A stretch of DNA of 64,000 nucleotides from Todiramphus chloris collaris (GCA_025345505.1 JANVCC010000011.1:623230-687229); one strand, 5' to 3'. Positions 24,116-36,201 are shown, numbered from the stretch's first letter. Numbers and translations are program-made. The notes: a model not told the origin generated them from the letters alone.

Positions 24116-24211
24116 GTGGTGCGGGACTACAATCTGCAGCTGTTCTTACAGGAGAACTCCGTGTTTCACAAACCACAGCCTTTCCAGTTCCAACCAAGTG
24201 ACAGTGACACT
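24116..24211 (+). CDS. FCHSD2: FCHSD2 exon: end of F-BAR region (32 codons)
   Basis: An acceptor ending ctcag and the donor gtaaga frame 32 open codons in phase 0-0. They begin VVRDYNLQLFLQEN and end QPFQFQPSDSDT. In the family this segment closes the F-BAR domain and leads into the FxFQP-type linker before the second helical region. It follows the 18645-18767 exon after a 5.35-kb intron that carries two CR1 copies. A candidate 72-nt cassette exon lies 1.0 kb downstream in the next intron. No frameshift or substitution suggests loss of function. Confidence 0.96.
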
Positions 24212-25229
24212 GTAAGAACCCTGCTGAATTCCGTGATTTATTTGTTCTTGCTCTATTTTTAAGAACGTAGTTATAAATGGGAAAGAGAATCATGCTCACT
24301 GGTTTAACTTCATGCTGTATTTTTGGTAAAGAGAGGGAAAGTGGCCTGATTCCACCAGCTCTGCTTGTAGTAGGTTGGTAATCACAGAAAAAGCCTCAGA
24401 CAGTCTCAACATGATCCATGGAAGAGCAGAATCTTTTTTTTTTCTTTTTTCTCTTCCAGATTGTGACTAGCGTCCTGTGTTCTTCTGTTTTCAGTGTATT
24501 TCTAACTACATTTTGTTAGCTTTTTATCATGCTGGTGAGGTTCTCGTAATACTTGCTAATAGTGGGTTACAACATGTGTGATGCTATGCCAAATACATTG
24601 TCCATACACCTCTAAATTATTCAAAGAATGACTGAAGATACATATAAGTAGTTACTGGTTTAGGTAGAATGCTGTTAAAACACTACATTCCAAAATAATC
24701 TTGGAAAATAAGTACTTCGGTGTACGTGTTGCTTTCAGAGAAATCATTAATGACTTTAAAATTGTGTAAATCTTGGTATGTAAATACATTTCCAAACAGC
24801 ATTTTAATAAACATGGATTGTTGATATCCCACCAACATTACTAACATTGTTTTAAACAGTAACAGTTTAAAATAAGTCCAGATATTTAAAACAGTAAAAT
24901 TTGTGCAGCTTTTTATTACGTGAGTTCATTAGTACTCTGACTTGAACAGAAAAGCCTTGATCTCCAGTTCAGGTGGTTAAATTCCAGAACCCTGTTCGTA
25001 GATAGGTAAGAGTGATTTTTGCATGCTAACATCTATAACACGCTTTCCTTTGTCTCTGCATTTTAACAAACTGTGATTTTTGACTTCCAGCTCTTTTCTG
25101 TAGAGTCAGTTATTCCCGTAAAGTTTTAGGTTGTTCCTAATACAGCAAGCAGAATCTGTAACTGTCTTTGCCTGCCTCTCTAACATTTGCTGCTGTGTCT
25201 TTTCATCCCCGGGCAATCTCCGCATCCAG

Positions 25230-25301
25230 AGTTTTCATGCAGTTCAGCTGGTGGATATTGAGCCCTCACCGGTCAGTGCTATGAGAATGACTATAGCAGA
25301 G
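25230..25301 (+). other. Weak candidate FCHSD2 cassette exon (24 codons, phase 0-0)
   Basis: A CTAAC branch-like site at about 25180 and a C/T-rich stretch ending catccag precede 72 bases. They read SFHAVQLVDIEPSPVSAMRM plus TIAE in the FCHSD2 phase and end at GAG before gtacat. The block would keep frame between the SDSDT and SRQLES exons. It lies inside a chance-length 160-codon open frame (25131-25613). The donor is only fair, and a 24-codon open block is not rare by chance, so support is low. Confidence 0.2.
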
Positions 25302-25903
25302 GTACATGGAAGTATTTACAATCAGCCTTTGATATTTGTGTCCTTATCCCTTATGCATGTGGCTCGGGATGCTGAATTTACATGTAGAAGTGGCAACAGA
25401 ATGCATAATATGTATAGAATGGGGGGAAAAAAAAGAAAAAGCAAGGAAAAAAAAAAAACTTTTTCCACAATGAAACTGAAGTTAAAGAAGGGAGAAGCAA
25501 TTTTACTGTATTATTTGTGGGGATCAGATTCACACTTCTGTACTTGCATAGCATTTGTAATTGATATTCTAATCTTTTGGGGGCATGAATTAAAATTTCA
25601 CAGCTCAAGATAGTGATGTGTTTAATTGGTTACTTCTCTAATGTGAATAAGGAAGCTTCTGTAACAACTGGAGGCTATTAGTATGCACTGATGAAATGCA
25701 GTCCTATTACTAATTTAATTTTGTTCTTCTTCCAGAGGGCTATCCTCATGTACAAGAGAACTGTAATTCACTCTTATTAAACTCTTCAACATGAAAAATT
25801 ACATGATTCCTTGACATGGTGCTTGTGTGGTCTGACAGTTTACATATGCACTGCTTGTACGGCTTAACTTCAGGAGCTTTTGAGAAGGCAGTAAATGGGT
25901 TGT

Positions 25904-26860
25904 TCATAGAATCATTTTGGTAGGAAGACCCCCTTAAGACCATCAAGTCCAATCATTAACCCAGCAATGCCAGGTCACCACCACACCATGTCCCTCAGCA
26001 ACACATCTACACAGGTTTGGACCCCTCCAGGGATGGGGACTCTACCATATCCCTGGGGCAGCCTGGCACAGGCCTTGACCACCCTCTCAGGGAAGACATT
26101 TCTCCTAATATCCAATGCAAACTTCTCCTGGCACAACTTGAGGCAGTTTCTTCTTGTCCTTTTGCCTGTTCCTTGGGAGAAGACACCGACCCCCACCTGG
26201 CTCCAGCCTCCTTTCAGGGAGTTGTGGAGAGCGAGAAAGTCTCCCCTGAGTCTTCTTTTCAGCCCTGGGTCCCTCAGCTGCTCCTCACAACACTTGTGCT
26301 CTAGACCCTTCCCCAGCTTCATTGCCCTTCTCTGGACACGCCCCAGTTCCTCAATGTCCTTCTTGTAGTGAGGGGCCCAAAAGTGAACGCAGTACTTGAG
26401 GTGCAACCTCACCAGTGCCTCACAGTGCTGAATTTTTCCCTAGTTCTGCTGGCCACACTAGTGCTGATCCAAGCCAGGATGCTGGTGGCCTTCTTGGCCA
26501 CCTGGGCACATGCTGGCTCTTCTTCAGCTGCTTATCAACCAACCCCTCAAAGGTCTTTTCCTCCAGGCGCTTTCCAGCCCCAGCCTAGAGTGTTGCAGGG
26601 CGTTGTTGTGACCCAAGGGCAGGGCCTGGCCCTTGGCCTTCTTGAACCTCATCCCATTGGCCTTGGCCCATCAATTCAGCATGTCCAAATCCCTCTGTAT
26701 AGCCTTTCTATTCTCAAGCAGATGAATACTCCCAACCAACTTGGTGTCATCTGCAGATTCACTGAGTGTTCTTTGATCCCCTCATCCAGATCACCGATAA
26801 AGGCATTAAAGAGAACAGGCCTCAGTATTGATCCCTGGGAAACACCACTGGTGACCAGCC
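25904..26860 (-). mobile_element. CR1: Longest CR1 LINE copy, antisense, includes part of RT
   Basis: The + strand starts tcatagaatcattttggtag (3' tail) and proceeds back through the 3' UTR and the ORF2 C-terminus into the reverse transcriptase. Read on the - strand near 26750-26850, the RT motifs appear as [20 protein letters not shown] and SADDTK. The usual residues there are PQGS and FADD, so the copy carries substitutions as well as frameshifts. The right border is blurred near gtgaccagcc. Confidence 0.93.
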
Positions 26861-29800
26861 TGAGGCTGTCTCAGTACCCCAGATATATTGACGACTTTAC
26901 TTTCTAACCCACTTGGGCTGTAGAATTTCTGCATTTCTCCATTGCTCTGCATTATTTTGAGCTTCTAGCTCCTTGTGCTGTAACCAGTTTTCACTAAAAT
27001 AAATAAATTATACAGGCTTCTTTATGATCCATGCAATTATGCACAGCTAACAGGATCCTAGCTGGGCAATTGCAGGTTACATATTCACCATTTTTAATCA
27101 ACAATTACAAAAGAATGAGGGCTCTTGCTCAAGCATTTGATTTTGTCAGAAATGGTATGTTGTCTAATTAATCGAACAACATTTAATTGGAGAACAATTA
27201 TCCAGCATTCTTTTGCCACTTACCCTCTTTGTAGGTGATCTGCGGAGCTTGTCAGTTGGCTTTCAGTTTTTGTGGGCTATGCATGATAATTTTCACACAG
27301 AAAACTTAACACTGAAAGAAACAGAAGTAGAATGATTAATACATTTAATGAATCGTTTAATAGTAACCTTTTCCAAGAACAAATTATGGCCTCTCTTCAA
27401 ACTAAACACCTGATCTTGGTGTCAATGTTTGGAGCATTTAAGCATTACTGGAATGAGATTTTGAGTGTTGTAATCAAGAAGAATGTTATAAACAGCACGG
27501 ATATGGAGCTTGCCTACATGGAAAACTAGGAATGCTTTTGTAAATCCTAATTTTACCATCTCCGAATTTTATGAGGGGAGAGCTGTTGCCAAAGAGTATT
27601 GCAGAATGGATTGCTGTGCAGTCCTTGAGTCAGGTACAGAACCCACAGCTCAATTTATTTTCAAAATACACTGAACAGGCCCAGTCAGAGCCTCCAAAAG
27701 AGACTATTCCTAAGAAAAGTAGGTATCAGAAATGGTTTTCCAACACTTTTCGGGATTTTTGTTTCCCTAACATCGCACTAACACTGGCTTTTCTCCACAA
27801 AGAGAAACCCACTACAAAATATTTTATATCAGTCGGCGATTTTCCATTATCTAAAATATTGGTTTGAGCTTAACTTTATACATATGCTCCTGTTGCTAAA
27901 TTATTTACTTCGTTTCAGTGTCTCAATTACTTTTGATTGACATAAATTTATTATTTTAAAAGGAAATTTAAATTTTTTTTTTAATTCCATAAGGAAATGA
28001 TTTGTTTTAAAAGTATTCAGTAAGAAATCAATGATAAATTCCCAATGGGCTTTAATCCTTTCCATAAATGAATTCACAAAACAGATTGGGCCTCTAAGAA
28101 CAACAAAAAAAAACAAAAGAAGAAAAAAAAAAAGAATCTTTTGAAATACCTTCAGCCTCACAAGAAAAACCACTTGGCACATGCTGGCCTTACAGAGAGG
28201 CTGCTGCTGTATTCAGGGTGGTGACAATTTAATCATCAAACATCCTCCCACGAGGCAAGTGATATTTATTAAGTCCACAGAAATCTGTTGCGTTGCAAAC
28301 ATGCTGTCCCCATGCTTCACAGATAAGTCCTAGCCCTAAGAACAGGGCAAAATATGAAGGAAATTAGCCAGCTTTTCTCTCTTTCCTGTTTGGAAAAGAG
28401 TCTTTTTCCTAGAACTGCGTGTTACCATGTGAGAAAATGAGCCAGATGACAAAAAAGCCTATCCATGGATCTGCAGGATAATGGCAGCAAAAAGCTGACA
28501 CTAAACTTTTCAGGTCTTTTTCCTGTTTTTTATCTACATGTTGCCCATGACTGTAGTTTCCCCTGTACATTACTGATGCTGTTGTTTTCGTGACATGAAA
28601 AAAATGTCTTTTTCTCACAACAAAAACATCACTAGTGAGATCGGTGGAAAGTTTTGCAGTTTCACTTATTACTTGGATATCTGTGTTTTGTAGATAGATT
28701 GTGGGAATAGGATGAATTTCACTTCACTGTCATACACAGAAGAATACCTTGAATTTCTGAGCAGCTTGCACTGTGCTATATTACATAGTTTATCTAATCT
28801 GTACTTAAAATAGGGCATCATTCTTGTTGCCAGACATGTTTTTTTGGCTCTGCAAGTGCTCAGGGGATTGAAAGCAGATAGAAATTGCTGTATAAGTGGG
28901 AATCAGGACTCAGTCGAGGGCTCTGCTTTGTCAGACTTCACTTTTAGCAGGTTCTGTGCATGCATACAGAGGCAGAGGTATTTACACATTTCAGCATTTA
29001 CTATAGAATTTATTTAAATATTGAAAATTTATTCAGTATTAAATGTTCAAAGATCTTTAAATCACTTTGTTTTCTAAATAAAAAATTCTATTTTTACAAT
29101 TATCAAATAAAAATATTTTATGCTTGACATATTCAAGTACAAAAGTTTCATGAAATGCAAACTTCTAGTAAAAAATAATCCCTCACCTAAGTAAACCCAA
29201 ACTAACAAGTTCAGAGAGTGCACTATTTACTCTGTTTAGTCAGTGCCTTTAATACCAGAACAGCATAAGGCAACTGTTCTTAAATAAAACTTTTTTTAAG
29301 CTAAATATATTTTTTTTAAGTTATGGTTTATTTTTATCCATGTATAAAGTATTAGGAATTATTACTGAGGAGATATAAAACTCGTATTTGATGTGGATAT
29401 TGAAAGGGTAGTTTGAAGAAAAGGGAAAGTCCACACACCCTGGAGTTAACTGTTTCTCTTGCCTTGGCTTGAATTTTGACATTGTTTCTGATTTACTTTA
29501 AGGTTAATGAGCTGCGATTGGCTCACTATCTAATTGATTTTGTTTTAATTTAGAGAGCACACTGTTAACATTCTGGTTTTTTTACTGTCTAAGCAAAGTG
29601 CTGAACAATTTCTAACGGTGAGACTAGACAGTAATACTTGAAAGAAACAGCCACTTAAGACATAGATCTTTGTTTATATTGCACTGAAAATAACCTATTA
29701 AATCAACTTCTCTATGTCAAAGTTGATTCTAAAGGTCCTCTTCTTTTCCTTTGGTTACTTAATGAGAGCAATTTTTCTATAGTCTTAATTATAATAGATC

Positions 29801-31591
29801 TTTGGAGAAGTTGCAGCTGCTGTGGTAGCTGAGGTAAATGAGAATTAATTACAAGGGTGAGAATGGAAGTATATGAACAATAAGATACTGTGCTCTAATT
29901 TCAAAATTAAATTCAGTCAGAAGCTTTAAATACTTTTAAAAACAAATAAGATAAAAATTTAAAATACATATATACATTTGTGGCTTTTAATATCTGCTAT
30001 ATAATAAAAGTGCTTAATACAAACACACCAGGCACTAGGACCAACAAAGACGTATTACTCACCAACATCTAACAAAAAGCCAGTAGTCTTAAGATTCTAG
30101 TCTTTCAAAAAAAAAAAAACCACAAAAAAAACCCAAACCCTAGAGATAGGAAAAAACCAGAGCTTCAACCTTTGCAGTAATGCCATCGTAACATGTTTGG
30201 TATCAGCTGCTGCAACAATCTGTGTGCACAGGATGTTTCAGAGATTTATAGCTAATGGTCAGTGATTCCCCCAAACTAATTACTGAACCAGAATTAAAAA
30301 TAAACAACCCCCTAAAAAACAACTGGATAAATTATTTCATACATATGGCTCTACAACTGTTCTTTTCATGGGTACTTTTAGTACGGAGAGTTTCAGTTAC
30401 ACCAGATGTCAGACAATAGCTTCTGTATTTGTTGGCATTTAAATATTTTGCTATAGAAAGTTTCTTTACTAAAAACCATACCATCTTGGTGGGGCTGTTT
30501 TTGAGCCCAGATGACATCAGAAAGTCCCATGATCCCTTTTCTTTGTTCAGATATTCCAGAACTGTCTTTTCTGTGATGAGTTTAAGTGTAATTCTGTTCT
30601 TTATTCCCTGCCTGATAGGATGTTCCTTATCCTTCTGCAGCCCCCAGTGTTCACCACTGTTAGATGTTAATTTTTTGGTTTAAAAAGCAGAATGTGGTTA
30701 TTACATAAAGCAGCAGTAGTAGGTTGGTTTGGTTTTAGCTTTATCGTAGCTTATGTACAGAGGTTTACGTAACCTATTAATAGAGCATAGAGGTCCTTTT
30801 TTAGTCTTCTGAGAGGAAAAAAAATGCCTGTATGCAAATAATCCTTATTTTTAAAGATGGGGGTGTACTGTTTGTAATGTTACTAAAATGTAAGTCAGTT
30901 CTAGCTAAACCAAAATTAAATTGGTCCTAGTAGATGAAAATGAGCACCAAACCCGATTCACGATTTTTCTCATAACTGCTGTGTTTAGCTGTAAGTGGTG
31001 TGAAAAATGTCATGCATCTTCCTTCCTCCTCCCCAGAGGTGTTGATCAGAAGGTTTAGCAACACTGGCACAGTAACCTCTTATTTTTGCCTCTTTCAAAG
31101 GAATGGTTATGATATTCAGTTGTGTTTTGCATTAGTGATTTGCATGCAGTAAATGTTTGCTACTTTTTTTTCCTTTGTCGAAGAAAACTTTTTTAGTTTT
31201 CAGCTACAAAAATAAGGAGCTTTTATGTTTAAGAGCCACCTTCTAAGAGAGGCAACACTCTAAGAGAATGGAAGCTGTGTGTTTGTCCCTGTCATAAAGA
31301 AACTTCTGCACCTGCAACAACATTTCAGACAAAAATGGAGAAGCGACATATGTCTACAGCCTGAATGCATTTGTTAATTTAAGAAACAGCATTGCTAGCC
31401 TCTAAGCTCTTTAGCTGGTTGGAGACATCTAGTATTTTTCTGGTAGTTTAATGATTGAATTTTTAGCACTAAACACTGCTTTCACTGTAATCCTAACCCT
31501 GAGAGAGCAGCAGAATGTCCAGCTATGTTTAGCACAGGTTTTTTTGCTCTTCCTTCATTCCTTGGCCATGGTAAGTGGTTTTGGTTTCTCC

Positions 31592-31614
31592 TTTTTTTTT
31601 TTTTTTTTTTTTTT
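31592..31614. repeat. Poly-T run, 23 bases
   Basis: An uninterrupted T run. It is not next to a recognisable retrocopy, so the complement does not mark a known poly-A tail. Confidence 0.85.
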
Positions 31615-31750
31615 GGAAGAGGTTAAATGGAGTCATTGGACATTTTGCCACTACCAAGTTCCAGTCCCCGAAAACACTTATGCAAGCGCTTAATTTAGTA
31701 ACTCAGGTTAGGACCAAACACTTAATTTCCCCCACCTTCTTCCCTAAAAA

Positions 31751-31775
31751 TTTTTTTTTTTTTTTTTTTTTTTTT
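31751..31775. repeat. Poly-T run, 25 bases
   Basis: A second T run 136 bases after the first. No inverted gene body could be recognised to its left as a retrocopy. Confidence 0.85.
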
Positions 31776-33311
31776 AATGTCTCTAGTAGGTAAATCTCTG
31801 GTTTAGCTCCTTTCTTCATATCTATTGAAATGGCAGTTGATTTTTCATTTCTTACTTGATGTACCCCTCTAGCCTGTCTTTACCTGAGGATGCAGACTTC
31901 TCAGGTCATCCTTGAAGTCCTCCTGAAGCATGTATGCTCTTCCATACCAGTCAGCTTGCTACTGCTCCTCTGCTTGTACGTTCCTTCACAGCCTTCTTAA
32001 GTGCCAGCAGCTTGGTCTTTTACAGGTCCAGTGAAGTCTCTTGGTGCCATACCAGCACCATTTATTCAAGAAGCATTCAAGGTCCTGATGAGTTTGAAAC
32101 CTTTCTCCTTGCACTTTCTTCTTGGCCAGGTATCAGGTCTGCACATTTCCACCACTCACTCTGGTCTTGTCCAGCTTAGGAGTCCCTGTTTTCAGCTTCT
32201 TCCCTGAGAGACTGAACTTTGCCTCTAGATCTTCTCTCCTGCTTTTGCCTATATTTTTGGTATCCACACAGCTCTAGGTTTCTTGACAGCTCTTTTTATT
32301 ACCCCATTTTTATGTTGTTTATTTTTAGACCTCTAAGCAAGGTTGAGGTCTACCTGGATACAATAGTGCTTTAGGAATAACTAATATAACCATTCCAATC
32401 CAATAGCAATTCATTCCTTTTTTAGTATGCCCTTAGGAGTAGCCACAAAGTTTGCATTAATTTTTCTGGTCAAGTGCTTTTGATAAATAGATTAAAAACT
32501 GAAAATTCACTTGGGATAATGCAGAAGGTTATCAAGCGACTGAAATCTGTGTTCTTTCTTAATGAAAATGAGATGTTGAGGAGGAGCAAGACCGATGGGA
32601 ACACTGAAAATTCCTTATAAGATGTTTTATAGGGGAGAGGCAATGTCAAGCAATTCCACTCAAATTTGGTGCCGTTAAGACTCCTGGAAGCTGTCGAAGC
32701 TGTACAAAACTGCACAAAACTGCTTACTCCAGTAAGCTGGGAAAAAAAAATGAGGTCAAATGTTATCTGAAGGATTAGAAGTACCTAAATAAATCCATGT
32801 ATTTGTCCTCTTTATGTTTTGCAATGACCTAGTGGAGTAGCTTAATGTAGGTAATTAAAGAGATCAAACAGTAATGAAGAAATATGATCCTGTAAAGCCA
32901 CATCAATAAAATCAGACAAAAGCCAACTTAATATTTAAATGGAGGTGATGGGTGAAGGGAGCTTCACCTCTTGGTTCTTTGCTTAGTAGTGTTAAGGTAA
33001 TCAGTATTCTTTGCTTTGCCTTCTTACCTGTTCATGCCAGAGCTAAGTCCACGCTTATAACTTATCTCTCCTCTTCCGGGCTGCTCTGTGTCTTGTCTGA
33101 CAGTTCCTTTTCCTCTGAAAATACAAGCTTTGTGGCTCTGTCCCACTCCAGTGGGTGAACTTTATGGAAATGTTTGTTTCCATCTTTGAGCTAAAATGTC
33201 TGGACATCTTCTACTGTATTTTAAAAGCATCTTGGGTTAATTTTTCGTTGGTTTTTTTTCCTTCGTTACTGTGAACAACACAGGCATACTTTAAACTAAA
33301 AGATAAACAGA

Positions 33312-33562
33312 TTTTAAACTAAAAGAGGGGAGATTTAGTCTAGATAGAAAGAAGACATTTTTTATGCTGAGGGTGATGAGATCCTGGCCCAGGTTGCCCA
33401 GAGAGGTGGTAGAAGCCCCATCCCTGGAACCATTCCAGGTGAGGTTGGCTGGGGCTCTGAGCAACCTGCTCTAGTTGCAGATGTCCCTGCTCCCTACAGG
33501 ATGGGTAGACTAGATAACTTTGAAAGGTTCCTTCCCAAACCAAACCATTCTGTGATTCTGTG
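33312..33562 (+). mobile_element. CR1: CR1 LINE 3' fragment, first of a tandem pair
   Basis: Starts ttttaaactaaaagagggga and ends ccaaaccattctgtgattct. A 14-base direct repeat of tttaaactaaaaga lies just upstream (about 33290) and at the fragment's own start. That repeat could be a small duplication formed at insertion. Confidence 0.92.
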
Positions 33563-33642
33563 CTACCTACCCATTGACCCTCTTTTGATGTCTATTAATG
33601 TATGTCTTAAGGCATTCTGTAGGGACAAGGTGAAGCCTTGCA

Positions 33643-33973
33643 AGCCTACAGGAAAGCTGGGGAGAGACTCTTTATCAGGGAGGGTAGTGATATGGTATGG
33701 GGTAATAGTTTTAAATTGAAAGAGGGTAGATTTAGATTAGATATTAGAAAGGAATTCTTTACTGTGAGGGTGGTGAAACAGTGGCACAGGTTGCCGAGGG
33801 GATTTGTGGATGCTCCATCCCTGGAAGTATTCAAGGCCAGGTTGGATGTGGCTTTGAGCAGCCTGGTCTAGTGAAAGGTGTCTCTGCCTGTGACACAGGG
33901 GTTGGAACTAAATGTTCTTTAATGTAAGGTCCCTTCCAACCCAAACCATTTTATGATAATTCTATGATGATGA
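33643..33973 (+). mobile_element. CR1: CR1 LINE 3' fragment, second of a tandem pair
   Basis: Begins gcctacaggaaagctgggga and keeps ggaattctttactgtgaggg and caaggccaggttggatgtgg. The tail is ccaaaccattttatgataat then tctatgatgatgatg. It is in the same direction as its neighbour 80 bases to the left but of a different subtype, so it is a separate insertion. Confidence 0.92.
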
Positions 33974-34053
33974 TGAGTTAAAGCTTCTTGAAACAGACAG
34001 AAAGTGTCCCAGTAGTTGCCTGAAGCATTACATATATTTCAGTGCCCCATGGT

Positions 34054-34097
34054 GGGGGGGGGGGGGGGGGGTGTGTGTGTGTGAGTGTGTGTGTAAG
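34054..34097. repeat. G18 run followed by TG microsatellite
   Basis: Eighteen G are followed by TG repeats broken once by an A. It is a likely length-variable locus and a sequencing-error hotspot. Confidence 0.85.
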
Positions 34098-34573
34098 GGT
34101 TGTCTTCCTTTCCCTCCCTTGCCTCTACTGCTGGAAATCATCTTTCACAACCCCTTGAATCCACTGCCCCCAGCTCTCTTGTAATAAGAGGATGAATAAG
34201 AATAAAGGCCAGATTCAATTTTGATGAAAAGGAGCTTAGCTGAACAAAATAACAAGCTGAACCAATTTTTCCCTCATTTTCAATTAAATCCTCTGATAGG
34301 ATGTTAGCATAAGTTAGTATTATTGCCTATCCCATGAGGGCAGTGTAATCTAAAGGCATAAAAATATTGCTTTCAATATCACTTTAGTTTGCTTCCCCAG
34401 TCTTGCTTTTACTCCAGTCTATAATAAATACTGGTATTAAAATTGTCTTCTCCGTTCTTGACACAAATCATCCCAGTTTGCCTGGTAAAATACCTGATAA
34501 AGCCATCTGTTCTTCTGCATCAGCTGAAGGCTTCTCACCTAGCTTGACAATAACATGAACAACATGTCATCTG

Positions 34574-34926
34574 GTCCAGAGGCATTTGCCCAGGATCATG
34601 CCTAGATGGCTTTTGAGTATCTGTAAGGGTGGAGACTCCAACACCTCCCTGAGCAGCTTGTGCTGGTACTTGGTCACTTGTACAGGGAAAAAGTGTTTCC
34701 TCATGTTCAGAGGGAACCTGGGCCTCTGGTCCTGTCACTGGGCACTCCTGAAAAGAGCCTGGCTCTGCCTTCTTTATACCTTCCTCTCACATATTTGTAC
34801 ACACTGATGAGATCCTTCATGAGCCTTCTCCAGGCTGAACCGTCCCAGCTCTCTCAGCCTCTCTTCATAGGAGGAAGCTCCAGCCTCTTCATCATTTTCA
34901 TGGCCCTTCGCTGTACTGTCTCCAGA
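34574..34926 (-). mobile_element. CR1: Eroded CR1 LINE fragment, antisense, lacking its 3' tail
   Basis: The + strand has gcccaggatcatgcctagat, ggtggagactccaacacctc, cctcatgttcagagggaacc and tctccaggctgaaccgtccc in CR1 order. The last 70 or so bases of the usual tail are missing. Divergence is higher than in other copies, suggesting an old insertion. Confidence 0.82.
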
Positions 34927-35427
34927 ATCATTATTAATAGTTATCCTTATGTAGTATAGGCGCAGTAAATGTATACTCAATACCAACAAATATAGAAAGA
35001 CTATCAGGAAACTTTCTTTAGTGGAAAGATGGAGATCTGGTTCACCTCCTAAATCCTGAGATGTGTATGTAAATACTCTGAGTAGTCCACTAATGGAAGT
35101 TCTAGAAAGAAAGGAAAGGGTTTCAATAATTAAATGCTGGGAAGTTGGTCTTCAGGGTTTCAAATGGGTTCTGTTTGATCTGTAGACAGTAGAGAACTAA
35201 TTTGCCTTGTTCTTTTTGCATTTCATAAGGGGGAGATTTTTTTTTTGTTTGGGTGGTTGGTTTGGTTTTTTGTGGGTTTTGTTTTTTTTTTTTTTGTTAT
35301 TGACACAATAAGATGAAACTGTGTCAATAAATGTGATTTGCAATTTCAGTTGCAGATATGCAGACAAATTTGGGGGGGTGGGGCACAGACAAAAATTGCT
35401 ATGCTGTTCTAAACTATTTGATGGTAC

Positions 35428-35632
35428 TGTTTACTGTGAGGGTGCCAGAGCCTGGCCCAGGCTGCCCAGAGAGGCTGTGGAGTCTCCTTCTCTGGAGAGA
35501 TTCCAGACCCTCCTGGACAATGCGATCCTGGGCAGCCTGCTGTGGGTGACCCTGCTGGAGCAGGGGGGTTGGATGAGATGATCTCCAGAGGTCCCTCCCA
35601 ACCCCCACCATGCTGAGATTCTGTGATTATGA
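35428..35632 (+). mobile_element. CR1: CR1 LINE 3' fragment, sense
   Basis: Runs from tgtttactgtgagggtgcca through gattccagaccctcctggac to cccccaccatgctgagattc and tgtgatt. It gives the uninterrupted version of the segment deleted in 10401-10618. Confidence 0.93.
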
Positions 35633-36084
35633 TTTGATCACAGATTACAAAGAATGGGCGTAAATGGCCACATTAATCTTTGCTTCCTATAATGCATACT
35701 TATTTTAGAACTTAGGTGGCTTCCTTGGCTGGTTATTCTTTGTCTCTCTTTGATAACAGTGTATGGGTGAAACAGTATTTCAGTGTTACTTACTGTGACT
35801 GTGCTTGGTATTCAGTGTCACGCTGATTTTCCTGAGGCAGCTGAGTTGTGAATTCTTGTGTGAACTTTCATTTGCTTTCATAGTTGGCTTTCCATCACGT
35901 GGTACCATCACAAAGTTCATAAGGAAGAGAGTTGCTTTTGTTGAATCTTTCTTGTTCTATGTGAAACAAGACCCCAGGCTGATAAATATAATAGAAAGTT
36001 AACTTATAACTAAATATCATCGTATCTACAGAAGTAGCCTCGGGTCTATGTCATGACTCATTCTCTTGTTGTTTTCTATTCCAG

Positions 36085-36201
36085 AGTCGACAACTGGAAT
36101 CAGAAACTGGAACAACTGAAGAGCACAGTCTGAACAAGGAGGCTCGGAAATGGGCTACCCGGGTAGCCCGGGAGCACAAAAACATCATCCACAGTCAGCG
36201 G
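36085..36201 (+). CDS. FCHSD2: FCHSD2 exon: start of post-F-BAR helical region (39 codons)
   Basis: The exon lies between tattccag and the donor gtaggt. It gives 39 codons in phase 0-0, from SRQLESETGTTEEHSL to REHKNIIHSQR. The first dozen residues are polar and acidic. The rest is basic and helical (KEARKWATRVAREHK), consistent with the start of the coiled-coil extension that follows the F-BAR domain in Nervous wreck and FCHSD proteins. Its frame joins the preceding SDSDT exon directly, which agrees with the known contiguous protein, so no obligatory exon is missing in the 11.9-kb intron. A longer open frame across its 3' border is out of frame and has no meaning. Confidence 0.96.

Larger units (their letters stand above)
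24212..36084 (+). other. FCHSD2: FCHSD2 intron, 11.9 kb
   Basis: Bounded by gtaaga at 24212 and ccag ending 36084. It contains a 72-base cassette-exon candidate (25230-25301), the longest CR1 copy (25904-26860), a 6.4-kb CR1-free interval (26861-33311), two tandem sense CR1 copies (33312-33973), an eroded antisense CR1 (34574-34926) and a short sense CR1 (35428-35632). Poly-T runs lie at 31592-31614 and 31751-31775, and a G run followed by TG repeats at 34054-34097. Confidence 0.9.

Noticed and set aside
25131..25613. 160-codon + strand open frame as a stand-alone gene
   Set aside because: It ends in poly-A-coded Lys and has no recognised domain or promoter. Only a 72-base part with splice-like borders was kept, as a weak exon candidate.
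26368..26907. 179-codon + strand open frame
   Set aside because: It is the complement of CR1 ORF2 and RT sequence in the antisense copy at 25904-26860.
27571..27867. 98-codon + strand frame with a protein-like mix
   Set aside because: It matches no family I know, has no splice-compatible borders, and its length is within chance for this much intron.
31880..32220. Repeat-like stretch with agtcctcctgaagcatgt and cttggtcttttacaggtcca
   Set aside because: It is not CR1 or LTR by any motif I could find. The two overlapping frames have no recognised domain. Left as unique intron.
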